Origin: Raineyella antarctica
GTDB taxonomy: Bacteria > Actinomycetota > Actinomycetes > Propionibacteriales > Propionibacteriaceae
NCBI RefSeq assembly: GCF_900092135.1
Contig: NZ_FMYF01000013.1
Span: 1 to 64,000, forward strand
Reading direction: 5' to 3'
Length of the DNA stretch: 64,000 nt
The translations under genes were made by a program, and so were the position numbers. Numbering within the stretch: position 1 is the stretch's first letter; each line of letters starts with the position of its first letter. The notes beneath the pieces were generated by a model that did not search any database, was not told the DNA's origin, and saw nothing but the letters and a program-made list of their open reading frames with translations. Shown here piece by piece: positions 42,503-51,913 of the stretch.

Positions 42503-45500
42503 CAGTACTGCACCTCCTGGCTGCGGCGACGGATGACCGTCACCTCGTCGCGTTGGTTGCCGGTGGGCCCGACGTAGTTGAAGCCGTAGGCGTGCTGGGC
42601 GTAGCCGCCGACCAGGTGGGTCGGCTTCATCAGCACCCGGGTCAGGGCGTTGTGGATGCCGCCGCGGGTGCCGGAGGTCTCCGTACGGGGGACGTCGACC
42701 GTACGCTCCGTGGCGTGGTGCATGAACACCGTGCCCTCCGGCATCCGGTGGGAGACCACCGCGCGGGCGACCACGACGCCGTTGCGGTTGTACGACTCGA
42801 CCCACTCGTTGTCCTTGACGCCGATCTTCGCCGCATCGGCCGGGGACATCCAGATGTTGGGGCCGCCGCGGCTCAGCGAGAGCATGTACAGGTTGTCCTG
42901 GTACTCGGAGTGGATGGACCACTTGTTGTGCGGGGTCAGGTAGCGCACGCCGACCTCGACCCCGGCGCTCTCGTGGCCGGTGGTGGTGGAGCCGATCTTC
43001 GCGTCTCCGAAGAGCCGGTGCATGTCCAGCGGTGGCTTGAAGGTCGGCAGGTTCTCCCCGAGGTCGGACATCCAGTCGTGGTCGAGGAAGAAGTGCATCC
43101 GGCCGGTCAGGGTGTGCCAGGGCTTGTCCCGCTCCACGTTCTGGACGAACGCGGAGTAACGACGTCCGCCGGTCTCCGACCCGGACCACTCCGGGGAGGT
43201 GATCACCGACTGCGGCTGCTGCTCGGTGTCGGCGTACGTGATCCGGCGTCCCTCGTTCTCCGCGGCCAGGTCGGCCATCCGGGTCCCGGTCCGCTTCTCC
43301 AGGGTGTGGAAGCCCTGGGTGGCGAGGTGGCCGTTGGAGGTCCCGGACAGCCGCAGGATCATCTCCGCGGCCTTCACGTCGGTGTCGACCAGCGGCCGGC
43401 CGGCGCAGGAGCCGTTCCGGGCCACCCCGTTCATCCCGGCCAGCTCGGCGATCTCCTGCTCCGGGTGCAGCACGATGCCCTTCACCGGCATCCCCAGCTT
43501 TTCCGACAGCGGCCCGATGGTGTCGAACTTGTCGCGGATCGCCGTGTAGTCGCGCTCGATGGTGATCAGCTTGGGCATCGTCACGCCGGGGACCATCGGG
43601 GTCTCGGCGAGCGGCCTGGTGGCGCCGTGCGGCATGCCCATCGCGTCGGGCGTGTCGTGGTTGAGCGGGGCGGCGAGCAGGTCGTGGCGGGTGCCCAGGT
43701 GTTCTCGGGCCATGTCGGAGACGATCCCGGCCAGGGTCCGGAAGATCTCGAAGTCGGTCCGGGACTCCCACGGCGGCGCGATCGCCGGGTTGAACGAGTG
43801 GATGAACGGGTGCATGTCGGTCGTCGAGATGTCGTGCTTCTCGTACCAGGTCGCCGCCGGCAGCACCAGGTCGGAGTGCAGCGTGGTCGAGGTCATCCGG
43901 AAGTCGAGCGTGGTGAAGAGGTCGACCTTGCCGGTCGCGGCCTCGTCGCGCCAGACCATGTCCCGGGGCCGGCGCTCCGGCTCGCACTCGGCGGCCCGGA
44001 TGGCGTCCCGCGCGCCCAGCAGGTGCTTGTGGAAGTACTCCGCACCCTTGGCGGAGGAGCCGATCAGGTTGGTCCGCCAGTTGGTGACCACCCGTGGGAA
44101 GTTCTCCGGGTCGTCCGGGTCCTCGCAGGCGTAGTGCAGCTCGCCCTTCTGGAGCTGGTCGACCACGTACGCCGGCACCTCCATGCCTGCGGCGGCCGCG
44201 TCCTCGGTGATCGTCAGCGAGTTGCGGTCGAAGGTCGGGTAGGTCGGCATCCAGCCGCGCTTGTTCGCCTCGATCAGGGTGTCGGCGGTGGTCCGCCCGC
44301 GCATCCGGTCACTGGCCAGCGGGGAGGCCAGCGCGTCGGCGGGCAGCCCGTCGTAGCGCCACTGGTCGGTCGCCAGGTACCAGTAGGAGGCGGTGGTCAT
44401 GTGCCGGGTGGGCCGTTGCCAGTCGAAGGCGAAGGCGTACTGTTGGAAGCCGGTGATCGGCCGGACCTTCTCCTGGCCGACGTAGTGCGCCCAGCCGCCG
44501 CCGTTGCGGCCCTGGCAGCCGCACATCATCACCAGGGCGATCATCGTGCGGTAGATGGTGTCGGCGTGGAAGTAGTGGTTCACCCCCGCGCCCATGATGA
44601 TCATCGAACGGCCGTGCGAGTCGTCCGCGTTCTGCGCGAACTCCCGCGCCACCCGGGTGATCTGGGCGGCCGGAATGCCCGTGATCGTCTCGGCCCAGGC
44701 CGGCGTGCCGACCGCCTCGGTGTCGGTCTCGTCGCGCGGCCACTCGCCGGGCAGCGGCGCCCGCTCGACGCCGTACTGGGCCAGCATCAGGTCGTAGACG
44801 GTGGTGACCAGCAGCTCGCCGACCCGGCGGGCAGGGACGCCGCGGCGCACCAGCGAGGAGCTGCCGACGTGGTTGGCGTCCTCGTCATCGGTGCCGGCGG
44901 GCACGGTGTCGAACCGGGGCAGCGAGAGCTCGACCGGCTCGTAGGAGCCCTCCAGCAGGGACATCACCGGGTCGATGTCGCCGGCCTCGAGGTTCCACTT
45001 GCCGAGGCCGGACTCGCCGAAGCGGTGGCCCAGGGAGCCGTTCGGCACCCGGGGGGCACCGCTGCGGTCCATCACGACCGTACGGAAGGCGGCGTTCTCC
45101 TCGGCTGCGAACTCCGGCAGGTCCTCGGCGGTGACGAACTTGCCCGGCACGTGCGTCAGGGTGCCGTCCGGCAGCCGCTGCTCGGCGAGCGCGACCAGGT
45201 AGGGCGCATCGGTGTACTTCTTCATGTAGTCCAGGAAGTACGGGGTGCCCGCCGCGACGTGGAAGTCGCGCAGGATGACGTGTCCCATGGCCAGGCCCAG
45301 GGCTCCGTCGGTGCCCGGGTGGATCGCCATCCACTCGTCGGCGAACTTGGTGTTGTCGGCGTAGTCGGGGCTGACCGTGACCACCTTGGTGCCCTTGTAG
45401 CGCACCTCGGTCATGAAGTGGGCGTCCGGGGTACGGGTGACGGGGACGTTGGAGCCCCACATCATCAGGTAGGAGCTGTTGTACCAGTCGCCGGACTCGG

Positions 45501-46278
45501 GGACGTCGGTCTGGTCCCCGAAGACCTGCGGGGAGGCCATCGGCAGGTCGGCGTACCAGTCGTAGAACGACAGGATCGCGCCGCCCAGCAGCGAGTAGAA
45601 GCGGGTGCCGGCGCCGTACGAGACCTGGCTCATCGCCGGGATGACGGAGAAGCCGGCCAGCCGGTCGGGACCGTAGCGCTTGATCGTGTAGACGTGGGCG
45701 GCGGCCGCGATCTCGTTGGCGGTGTCCCAGCTGACCCGGACCAGGCCTCCCTTGCCGCGCTGGGACTTGTACGCGTGTGCCTTCTCCGGGTCCTCGACGA
45801 TCGACTCCCAGGCGTCGACGGGGTCGGGGTGGGCCCGCTTGGCCTCCCGCCACAGCCGCAGCAGCACCGACCGGGCGTACGGGTAGCGGACCCGGGTGGG
45901 GGAGTAGGTGTACCAGCTGAAGGCCGCGCCGCGCGGGCAGCCGCGGGGCTCGTAGTCCGGCATGTCGGGGCCGGTGCCCGGGTAGTCGGTCTGCTGGGCC
46001 TCCCAGGTGATGATGCCGTCCTTGACGTACACCTTCCACGAGCAGGACCCGGTGCAGTTCACCCCGTGGGTGGAGCGGACCACCTTGTCGTGCGACCAGC
46101 GGTCGCGGTAGAAGACGTCGCCCTCACGGCCGCCGGTGAGGAAGAGTTGCCGCTTGTCCGCCGAGGCGGTGCCGCGCCGGAAGAAAGTCCCCAGGCCGAG
46201 CAGGCCGTTGTCGTCACTCGGGGTCGGGGCCGCGTGCTCGGGGCCGGTGGAACCTGCCGGACGTGTGGTGGAGGTCAT
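42502..46278 (-). CDS. narG: Respiratory nitrate reductase alpha subunit
   Basis: Molybdenum bis-MGD catalytic subunit that reduces nitrate to nitrite, membrane-bound on the cytoplasmic side. 1258 residues from the ATG at 46278, which follows AAAGGA; the longer upstream frame overlaps narK and is rejected. The FS0 cluster ligands are His71, Cys75, Cys79 and Cys114 ([18 protein letters not shown]). The Asp/Asn-rich active-site region YNSSYLMMWGSNVPVTRTPDAH is intact. No twin-arginine leader, as expected for a NarG-type and not a NapA-type enzyme. Confidence 0.97.
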   Translation of the reverse strand: MTSTTRPAGSTGPEHAAPTPSDDNGLLGLGTFFRRGTASADKRQLFLTGGREGDVFYRDRWSHDKVVRSTHGVNCTGSCSWKVYVKDGIITWEAQQTDYPGTGPDMPDYEPRGCPRGAAFSWYTYSPTRVRYPYARSVLLRLWREAKRAHPDPVDAWESIVEDPEKAHAYKSQRGKGGLVRVSWDTANEIAAAAHVYTIKRYGPDRLAGFSVIPAMSQVSYGAGTRFYSLLGGAILSFYDWYADLPMASPQVFGDQTDVPESGDWYNSSYLMMWGSNVPVTRTPDAHFMTEVRYKGTKVVTVSPDYADNTKFADEWMAIHPGTDGALGLAMGHVILRDFHVAAGTPYFLDYMKKYTDAPYLVALAEQRLPDGTLTHVPGKFVTAEDLPEFAAEENAAFRTVVMDRSGAPRVPNGSLGHRFGESGLGKWNLEAGDIDPVMSLLEGSYEPVELSLPRFDTVPAGTDDEDANHVGSSSLVRRGVPARRVGELLVTTVYDLMLAQYGVERAPLPGEWPRDETDTEAVGTPAWAETITGIPAAQITRVAREFAQNADDSHGRSMIIMGAGVNHYFHADTIYRTMIALVMMCGCQGRNGGGWAHYVGQEKVRPITGFQQYAFAFDWQRPTRHMTTASYWYLATDQWRYDGLPADALASPLASDRMRGRTTADTLIEANKRGWMPTYPTFDRNSLTITEDAAAAGMEVPAYVVDQLQKGELHYACEDPDDPENFPRVVTNWRTNLIGSSAKGAEYFHKHLLGARDAIRAAECEPERRPRDMVWRDEAATGKVDLFTTLDFRMTSTTLHSDLVLPAATWYEKHDISTTDMHPFIHSFNPAIAPPWESRTDFEIFRTLAGIVSDMAREHLGTRHDLLAAPLNHDTPDAMGMPHGATRPLAETPMVPGVTMPKLITIERDYTAIRDKFDTIGPLSEKLGMPVKGIVLHPEQEIAELAGMNGVARNGSCAGRPLVDTDVKAAEMILRLSGTSNGHLATQGFHTLEKRTGTRMADLAAENEGRRITYADTEQQPQSVITSPEWSGSETGGRRYSAFVQNVERDKPWHTLTGRMHFFLDHDWMSDLGENLPTFKPPLDMHRLFGDAKIGSTTTGHESAGVEVGVRYLTPHNKWSIHSEYQDNLYMLSLSRGGPNIWMSPADAAKIGVKDNEWVESYNRNGVVVARAVVSHRMPEGTVFMHHATERTVDVPRTETSGTRGGIHNALTRVLMKPTHLVGGYAQHAYGFNYVGPTGNQRDEVTVIRRRSQEVQY

Positions 46279-46307
46279 CGGGGGTCCTTTCGCGATGGGG
46301 GCAGCGG

Positions 46308-47642
46308 TCAGCCGGGAAACGGTGCCCTGGGCCGGGCGTACATCACCCAGGTGAGCAGCGTGCAGAGGATGAAGAAGATCCCGCAGCCGATGAAGAAGGC
46401 GTGGGCGTCGAGGTTGGCCAGGGCCACGCCCACGAAGAACGGACCGAAGGAGGCGATGGCGGCGGTGAAGCCGATCACGCCGCCGGCCTGGCGCGGCGGC
46501 ATGATCATCGGCATCTGCTTGAAGGTGCCGGCGTTGCCGATGCCCGCGAAGAAGAACATCGCGAACATGGACACCAGGAAGCCCTTGTACTCGTCGGGTG
46601 AGCTCGGGTTCAGGAACGTGGCCGCCACCAGGATCGAGATGGACATCCCGACGCCGGCGACGAAGGTCCACAGGGCGCCGCCGAACCTGTCGCACAGCGG
46701 GCCCCAGGCCACCCGGACCGCGGAGGCGATCAGCGGCGGCAGGAAGCCGAAGGCGGCGCCGGCGACGAGACCCGAGACGTCACCACTGGCGGGGACGAAC
46801 TTCGAGGTGATGCCGAAGGTGTTGTTCACCAGCAGGACGAACTGGGCGGCGAACCCGGAGAACGCGCCGAAGGTCATCAGGTAGATCAGCATCAGGGCCC
46901 AGGTGTTCCGGTTGCCGAAGATGTCCATCTGCTGGCGGAAGTTGGCCTTGACCGGGACGTCGCGCAGGAAGAACCAGGCCAGCACGGCGGCCAGCACCGT
47001 CCAGGGGACCAGCACCAGGCCGACGTTGTGCAGCCAGATCGGGTGGCCGGCCGCCTGCTGCGGGGTGAGGAAGGCGGTGCCCAGCAGGCCGAAGCCCATC
47101 ACCCACGGGCCGAGGACCTGGATGATCGACATGCCGAAGTTGCCGATGCCGGCCTGGGTGCCCAGGGCCGTCCCGGACTTCGACTTGGGGAAGAAGTAGC
47201 CGGTGGAGGGCATGTAGCCCGAGAAGACCCCGCCGCCGATGCCACAGGCGAAGGCGAGCAGCAGCAGGGTCGAGTACGGGGTGCCCGAGTCGCGGACCGC
47301 GAAGGTCCAGCCGAGCATCGGGATCAGCAGCAGCAGGGACGACAGCGTGACGAGCTTGCGGGTGCCCAGCAGCGGCGGGAGGAACATCCAGGTCAGCCGG
47401 AAGATGCCGGCGGCCAGGCCGGGCATGGAGACCAGCCAGTACAACTGGGCCTTGGTCAGGTCGAAGCCGACCTTGTTCAGCTGCGGTGCCACGGTGGAGA
47501 CGATGTACCAGGTGCAGAACGCCAGGATCATCGAGTAGGTCGTGATCCAGAGTGTTCGCCAGGCGATGCGACTGTCCCAGGTCTCCTCGTTGTTGGGATC
47601 CCAGTTGGACAGATCCGGTGCGAGTGCGGTGCCTGCCGCCAT
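46308..47642 (-). CDS. narK: Nitrate/nitrite MFS transporter
   Basis: Major facilitator superfamily protein of 444 residues with about 12 membrane helices. It imports nitrate and/or exports nitrite for the reductase encoded just downstream. The nitrate-signature-like segments AGIGNFGMSIIQ and GIGNAGTFKQMPMI are present in the two halves. Likely first gene of narK-narGHJI; only 29 bp separate it from narG. The ATG follows GAGGGAG. Confidence 0.95.
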   Translation of the reverse strand: MAAGTALAPDLSNWDPNNEETWDSRIAWRTLWITTYSMILAFCTWYIVSTVAPQLNKVGFDLTKAQLYWLVSMPGLAAGIFRLTWMFLPPLLGTRKLVTLSSLLLLIPMLGWTFAVRDSGTPYSTLLLLAFACGIGGGVFSGYMPSTGYFFPKSKSGTALGTQAGIGNFGMSIIQVLGPWVMGFGLLGTAFLTPQQAAGHPIWLHNVGLVLVPWTVLAAVLAWFFLRDVPVKANFRQQMDIFGNRNTWALMLIYLMTFGAFSGFAAQFVLLVNNTFGITSKFVPASGDVSGLVAGAAFGFLPPLIASAVRVAWGPLCDRFGGALWTFVAGVGMSISILVAATFLNPSSPDEYKGFLVSMFAMFFFAGIGNAGTFKQMPMIMPPRQAGGVIGFTAAIASFGPFFVGVALANLDAHAFFIGCGIFFILCTLLTWVMYARPRAPFPG

Positions 47643-47831
47643 CCTTCGACTCCCTCGTATGTCGTAGTACTACGCGCATCCTGCCGTATTTTTCCCGATC
47701 ATGCCAAGGAAAATGACCCGAGTTGGTGTGAGGTGTGCTGCACGGAGTTGTGACCGGCCGGCCGATGGGCTGGCCGGCCCGCCACGGGCCGGCGCCCTCG
47801 GACGGTGCGGGTCGGGCGGCTGCGGGGACCG
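47643..47831 (-). promoter_or_regulatory. narK upstream region with palindrome
   Basis: A perfect 12-bp palindrome CGTAGTACTACG (47663-47674) lies about 21-32 bp upstream of the narK start and may be an operator. A mobA terminator-type hairpin is at 47754-47779. I see no good FNR-type TTGAT-N4-ATCAA site. Confidence 0.45.
47754..47779 (-). terminator. Hairpin after the mobA-like gene
   Basis: GGCCGGCC repeats on both sides of an 8-nt GATGGGCT loop in the narK-mobA gap. No U tract. Confidence 0.5.
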
Positions 47832-48461
47832 TCAGGAGACGGCGCGGAGGGTGGGCGGAACGACCGTCTCCAGGTGGGCGTGGTCGGCCCAGGTGTCGAC
47901 GTCGGAGCACTCGGGGCCGCTGGTCGCCACAGCGGTCATGGCCAGTCCGGCGACGAGTCGGCGGACGGAGGCGTTGCGCGTACCGCCGTCGGCGGCCAAG
48001 GTGTCCAGGCCCCGCTGGAGGGCGTCCGGACGGTAGAGGGCTGCCAGCCATTGCGGATGGCACTCGTGGTCGACCAGGTGGGTGCCGTCGACCCCGTCCA
48101 GGTGGGCGAGCAGTCGGGGGAGCGCGGAGGCGATGAACGGCATGTCGCACGCGAGCACCAGGATCGGCGTGCCGTCGCCCACGGAGCGCGGGCCGGTGGT
48201 GCCGGAGAGGGCCTGCAGGCCTGCCTCGATGCCGGCGACCGGGCCGCCGTGGGCGGGTGTCTCCTGGGTCTGCAGGACGGTCGCGGGGACCTCCAGTGCT
48301 GCCGGGCCGACCACGACGCGGTGCCGCGCCCCGGTCGTGGAGTCCAGGGTGTGGTCGAGCAGGCGGCGCCCGGCGAGGATGACCTCGGGCTTGCACGCGC
48401 CCTCGAGGCGTCGCGCGCGGCCGCCCGCGAGGATGATGGCGTCGTAGGTGACCCAGGTCAT
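47832..48461 (-). CDS. mobA: Molybdenum cofactor guanylyltransferase (MobA-like)
   Basis: Attaches GMP to molybdopterin to make the MGD cofactor that NarG needs. 209 residues. The nucleotide motif is LAGGRARRLEGACKP (11-25) with Lys24, followed by LACDMPFI and the C-terminal SDVDTWADH segment typical of MobA. It lies upstream of narK in the same direction, which supports a role in molybdoenzyme maturation. A -10 box TAAGGT ends 6 bp before the ATG, so it is probably made from its own leaderless mRNA. Another NTP-transferase family member is the main alternative. Confidence 0.82.
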   Translation of the reverse strand: MTWVTYDAIILAGGRARRLEGACKPEVILAGRRLLDHTLDSTTGARHRVVVGPAALEVPATVLQTQETPAHGGPVAGIEAGLQALSGTTGPRSVGDGTPILVLACDMPFIASALPRLLAHLDGVDGTHLVDHECHPQWLAALYRPDALQRGLDTLAADGGTRNASVRRLVAGLAMTAVATSGPECSDVDTWADHAHLETVVPPTLRAVS

Positions 48462-48467
48462 GGTCCG

Positions 48468-48473
48468 ACCTTA
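48468..48473 (-). promoter_or_regulatory. -10 box of mobA (leaderless)
   Basis: Minus-strand TAAGGT, then 6 bp, then ATG at 48461. Confidence 0.5.
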
Positions 48474-48536
48474 GAACACCTCGGCCCCGGATGCACCTGG
48501 TCGCGCCGACCCGGGCGAGCTCGGAGGAACGGCGGC

Positions 48537-49409
48537 TCAGATGTCGAGCAGGCCGCAGAGGGCGTCCAGCCTGCGGAAGGTGATCCGCCCGGAGGCCTGC
48601 TCCCGGACGATCGGCTTGGCGCAGAAGGCGACGCCCAGCCCCGCGGCCGCGATCATCCCCAGGTCGTTGGCACCGTCACCCATCGCGACGGTCCGCCCGG
48701 GCGTGGCGCCGACCTCCGCGGCATAGCTGCCCAGGAACTCGACCTTGGCCCGGCCGTCGACCACCCGGCCGACCGTACGGCCGGTGAGCAGTCCGGCGTC
48801 GTCCACCTCGAGCCGGTTCGCCCTGACCAGGTCGATCCCGAGCCGCTCCGCCAGGGGCGCGACCACCTCGATGAACCCGCCGGAGACCAGGCCGACGTGG
48901 CCGCCCCGGGCCTGCACCGTGCGCACCAGTTCCTCGGCACCCGGGGTGTACGACACCCGTGCCAGAACGTCGGCGAGCGTGGACGCCGGGACCCCGGCCA
49001 GGGTGGCGACCCGGCGGGCGAGGCTCTCGGCGAAGTCGATCTCGCCGCGCATCGCCTGCTCGGTGACCCGGGCCACCTCCTCGCGCGTGCCGGCGGCCTC
49101 GGCGATCTCCTCGATCACCTCGCTGGTGATGAAGGTGGAGTCGACGTCCATCACGACCAGCTCCGGGCCGTCCAGCAGGGGCCCGCTCACCACGGCGGCG
49201 GACAGGTCGTACGCGTCGGCGACGGGTCGTACGTCGATCGTGCCTGGGGCCCCGCCCTCCACGTACACCGCCTGCCAGGCGTCCTCGTGGCGGTGGCGTA
49301 CGCTGGTCACCCCGGGAAAGAGGGCCTGCGCGGCCTCGATGGCCGCCTCGGGGATGCCGGCGGGGGACACGAGGGCGAGGCGCTGCCTCACGGCGGGAAC
49401 TGGCTGCAC
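48537..49409 (-). CDS. serB: Phosphoserine phosphatase
   Basis: Last step of serine synthesis, hydrolysing phosphoserine. 290 residues. The N-terminal part (1-80) is a reduced regulatory domain; the HAD core starts at VVMDVDSTFI with Asp88 and Asp90, then GLVSGGF and MGDGANDLGMI. GTG start. A -10 box TAGGGT ends 7 bp before the GTG, indicating a leaderless mRNA. It is divergent from the S10 operon. Confidence 0.93.
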   Translation of the reverse strand: MQPVPAVRQRLALVSPAGIPEAAIEAAQALFPGVTSVRHRHEDAWQAVYVEGGAPGTIDVRPVADAYDLSAAVVSGPLLDGPELVVMDVDSTFITSEVIEEIAEAAGTREEVARVTEQAMRGEIDFAESLARRVATLAGVPASTLADVLARVSYTPGAEELVRTVQARGGHVGLVSGGFIEVVAPLAERLGIDLVRANRLEVDDAGLLTGRTVGRVVDGRAKVEFLGSYAAEVGATPGRTVAMGDGANDLGMIAAAGLGVAFCAKPIVREQASGRITFRRLDALCGLLDI

Positions 49410-49928
49410 GGCCGCGACCCTACCGCCTCGAAGGCCCGGCGCCGGGCGCCTTCCGCGTGGTCCGCGAGGACGCGGAGCGGCGCGGAACGAGTGATTTGCT
49501 CTGGGCCTCGATTGATGACAACATAGTGGGGTTGCTCCGACAGGGCAGCAAGCGTCATCAACATTCCATAGGGTCTCGCACGAGTTGCACCGCCGACAGG
49601 GTCGGTGGAGGTGCTCGGGAGTTCGCCCCGCCAGGGGCTCAGATGGGTAGATGACGCATGCTGTTCGGCCGCCAGAGGGTTCGGCTCGGACACCGTGGAC
49701 CGTCCCCGGATGGATCCCTGGTGAACGAGACGCGCTGAACCGGATGTCACAAAAGAGGACCTCTTGACAGGTCCTTGTGTCTCCAGGATGCGCGACACGC
49801 CCGACCGCGTGGGTCGCTCGATCATCGGGATCGCGCGGGTTTTCCGCTGGGTCTGGTCAGACCGGGAGCAACAAGACCGGTACTGCTCACCCGAGCGGCC
49901 GCCGAAGCACGAGAAGTAAGGACGAACT
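49410..49928 (+). promoter_or_regulatory. S10 operon upstream region with leader structures
   Basis: 519 bp without a gene. On the minus strand the serB -10 (TAGGGT) is at 49417-49422. A nested inverted repeat occupies 49512-49561: outer arms TTGATGAC/GTCATCAA (8 bp) and inner arms TTGCT/AGCAA. A second hairpin, AGGACCT-CTTGAC-AGGTCCT, is at 49756-49775. Long S10 leaders regulated by L4 are known in other bacteria; that mechanism is not shown here. No -35/-10 pair stands out. Confidence 0.5.
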
Positions 49929-50237
49929 GTGGCGGGACAAAAGATCCGCATCAGGCTGAAGGCCTATGACCATGAGGTCATCGACTCCTCGGCGCGCAAG
50001 ATCGTCGATACGGTGACGCGAACTGGTGCCCAGGTTGCCGGCCCGGTGCCGCTGCCCACGGAGAAGAACGTGTTCTGTGTGATCCGTTCGCCCCACAAGT
50101 ACAAGGACAGCCGCGAGCACTTCGAGATGCGTACGCACAAGCGGCTCATCGACATCATCGACCCGACGCCGAAGACCGTCGATTCGCTCATGCGTCTCGA
50201 CCTTCCGGCCGGTGTCGACATCGAGATCAAGCTCTGA
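49929..50237 (+). CDS. rpsJ: 30S ribosomal protein S10
   Basis: First gene of the S10 operon, 102 residues, GTG start. S10 binds the 30S head and is also the NusE partner of NusG in antitermination. [14 protein letters not shown] and the C-terminal [16 protein letters not shown] are complete. rplC follows 14 bp later. Confidence 0.97.
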   Translation: MAGQKIRIRLKAYDHEVIDSSARKIVDTVTRTGAQVAGPVPLPTEKNVFCVIRSPHKYKDSREHFEMRTHKRLIDIIDPTPKTVDSLMRLDLPAGVDIEIKL

Positions 50238-50251
50238 GGGACGTCTGAATC

Positions 50252-50923
50252 ATGAGCAACGAACGCAACCTGAAGGGTCTGCTGGGCACCAAGCTCGGCA
50301 TGACCCAGGTCTGGGACGCTGACAACAAGATCATCCCCGTGACCGTCATCCAGGCCGGCCCCTGTGTCGTGACCCAGGTCCGTACGCCCGAGTCCGACGG
50401 CTACTCCGCCGTCCAGCTCGGCTTCGGCGCGGTCAAGGCCCGCAAGGTCACCAAGCCGATGGCCGGTCACTTCGAGAAGGCCGGGGTCACCCCGCGCAAG
50501 CACCTGATGGAGCTGCGCACGGCTGACGCCGCCGAGTACGAGGTCGGCCAGGAGCTGACCGCCGACGTCTTCGCCGACGGCGAGTTCGTCGATGTCACGG
50601 GCATCACCCGCGGCAAGGGCACCGCCGGTGTCATGAAGCGCCACGGCTTCAAGGGCCTCGGCGCCGGCCACGGTGTGCACCGCAAGCACCGCGCCCCCGG
50701 TTCCATCGGTGGCGCCTCCACGCCGGCGCGCGTCTTCCGCGGCATCAAGATGGCCGGCCGGATGGGCGTCGACAAGAAGACGGTGCAGAACCTCAAGGTC
50801 CACGCGGTCGACGTTGAGAAGGGCCTCATCCTGGTCAAGGGCGCGATCCCGGGCACCAAGGGTGGTCTGGTCGTTCTCCGCAGCGCCGCCAAGAAGGCTG
50901 CCACGGAAGGGAAGGCCGCATGA
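50252..50923 (+). CDS. rplC: 50S ribosomal protein L3
   Basis: Early-assembly protein near the peptidyl transferase centre, 223 residues. [14 protein letters not shown] at the start and the central loop [15 protein letters not shown] are intact. Its stop overlaps rplD by 4 bp (ATGA). Confidence 0.97.
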   Translation: MSNERNLKGLLGTKLGMTQVWDADNKIIPVTVIQAGPCVVTQVRTPESDGYSAVQLGFGAVKARKVTKPMAGHFEKAGVTPRKHLMELRTADAAEYEVGQELTADVFADGEFVDVTGITRGKGTAGVMKRHGFKGLGAGHGVHRKHRAPGSIGGASTPARVFRGIKMAGRMGVDKKTVQNLKVHAVDVEKGLILVKGAIPGTKGGLVVLRSAAKKAATEGKAA

Positions 50924-51570
50924 GCACCCTGACCATCGACGTCCTGGACGCCCAGGGCAAGAAGGCCGGCACCGCTGATCTCCCCGCCGAGATCTTCGAC
51001 GTCGAGCCCAACACCGCGCTGATCCACCAGGTCGTGATCGCCCAGCTGGCTGCTGCCCGCCAGGGTACGGCCAAGGTGAAGACCCGCGCCGAGGTCTCCG
51101 GCGGCGGCAAGAAGCCGTGGCGCCAGAAGGGCACCGGTCGCGCCCGTCACGGCTCGACCCGTTCCCCGATCTGGACCGGTGGCGGTGTCTCGCACGGCCC
51201 CGTGCCGCGCTCGTACGCCCAGCGGACGCCCAAGAAGATGATCGCCCAGGCGCTCTACGCCTCGCTGACCGACCGCTTCCGCGACGGCAACATGCGCGTG
51301 GTCACCGGCTTCGGCGTGGACGACAAGCCCTCCACGAAGGCGGCCCTGGCCTCCCTCAGCAACTTCTCCGAGGCCCGCAAGGTCCTGGTCGTGGTGAACC
51401 GCGACGAGGAGCTGCTGCAGCTGAGCCTGCGCAACGCCGGCAGCGTGCACCTGCTGGTCCCCGACCAGCTCAACGCGTACGACGTGCTGAACGCCGACGA
51501 CGTCGTGTTCACCCAGTCCGCCCTGGACGCCTTCGTCGGTAGCCGTACCGCCAAGGAGGAGCAGAAGTGA
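50920..51570 (+). CDS. rplD: 50S ribosomal protein L4
   Basis: 216 residues; lines the exit tunnel through the loop [20 protein letters not shown]. In E. coli L4 represses the S10 operon; the long leader upstream of rpsJ could be its target. Ends with a 4-bp GTGA overlap with rplW. Confidence 0.97.
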   Translation: MSTLTIDVLDAQGKKAGTADLPAEIFDVEPNTALIHQVVIAQLAAARQGTAKVKTRAEVSGGGKKPWRQKGTGRARHGSTRSPIWTGGGVSHGPVPRSYAQRTPKKMIAQALYASLTDRFRDGNMRVVTGFGVDDKPSTKAALASLSNFSEARKVLVVVNRDEELLQLSLRNAGSVHLLVPDQLNAYDVLNADDVVFTQSALDAFVGSRTAKEEQK

Positions 51571-51878
51571 ACGAGCCGCTGAAGATCCGCGAGCACCACG
51601 ACGTGCTGATCGCCCCCGTGGTCTCCGAGAAGAGCTACGGCCTGATCGACCAGAACAAGTACACGTTCCTGGTCCGTCCGAACGCCAACAAGACCGAGAT
51701 CAAGATCGCGGTCGAGAAGGTCTTCGGCGTCAAGGTCATGGCGGTCAACACCCTGAACCGCAAGGGCCACACCCGCCGGACGAAGTTCGGTCTCGGCAAG
51801 CGCCCCGACACCAAGCGAGCGATCGTCACTGTTGCTGACGGCGAGCGCATCGACATCTTCGGAGGCTCGGTCGACTGA
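51567..51878 (+). CDS. rplW: 50S ribosomal protein L23
   Basis: 103 residues, GTG start. Sits at the tunnel exit and docks trigger factor and [22 protein letters not shown] and [17 protein letters not shown] are typical. Confidence 0.97.
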   Translation: MNEPLKIREHHDVLIAPVVSEKSYGLIDQNKYTFLVRPNANKTEIKIAVEKVFGVKVMAVNTLNRKGHTRRTKFGLGKRPDTKRAIVTVADGERIDIFGGSVD

Positions 51879-51913
51879 CCGGGCTCCTCGCTGAGACAAG
51901 GAAACACACTCCT

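Noticed and set aside
46279-46695. N-terminal extension of narG overlapping narK
   Set aside because: It reads narK in another frame. The ATG at 46278 has AAAGGA at proper spacing and gives the usual NarG start.
49764-49792. TTGACA at 49764 as the -35 box of the rpsJ promoter
   Set aside because: The hexamer is in the loop and arm of a perfect hairpin, and the position 17 bp downstream (GATGCG) is a poor -10 box. It may still be used, but I could not support it.
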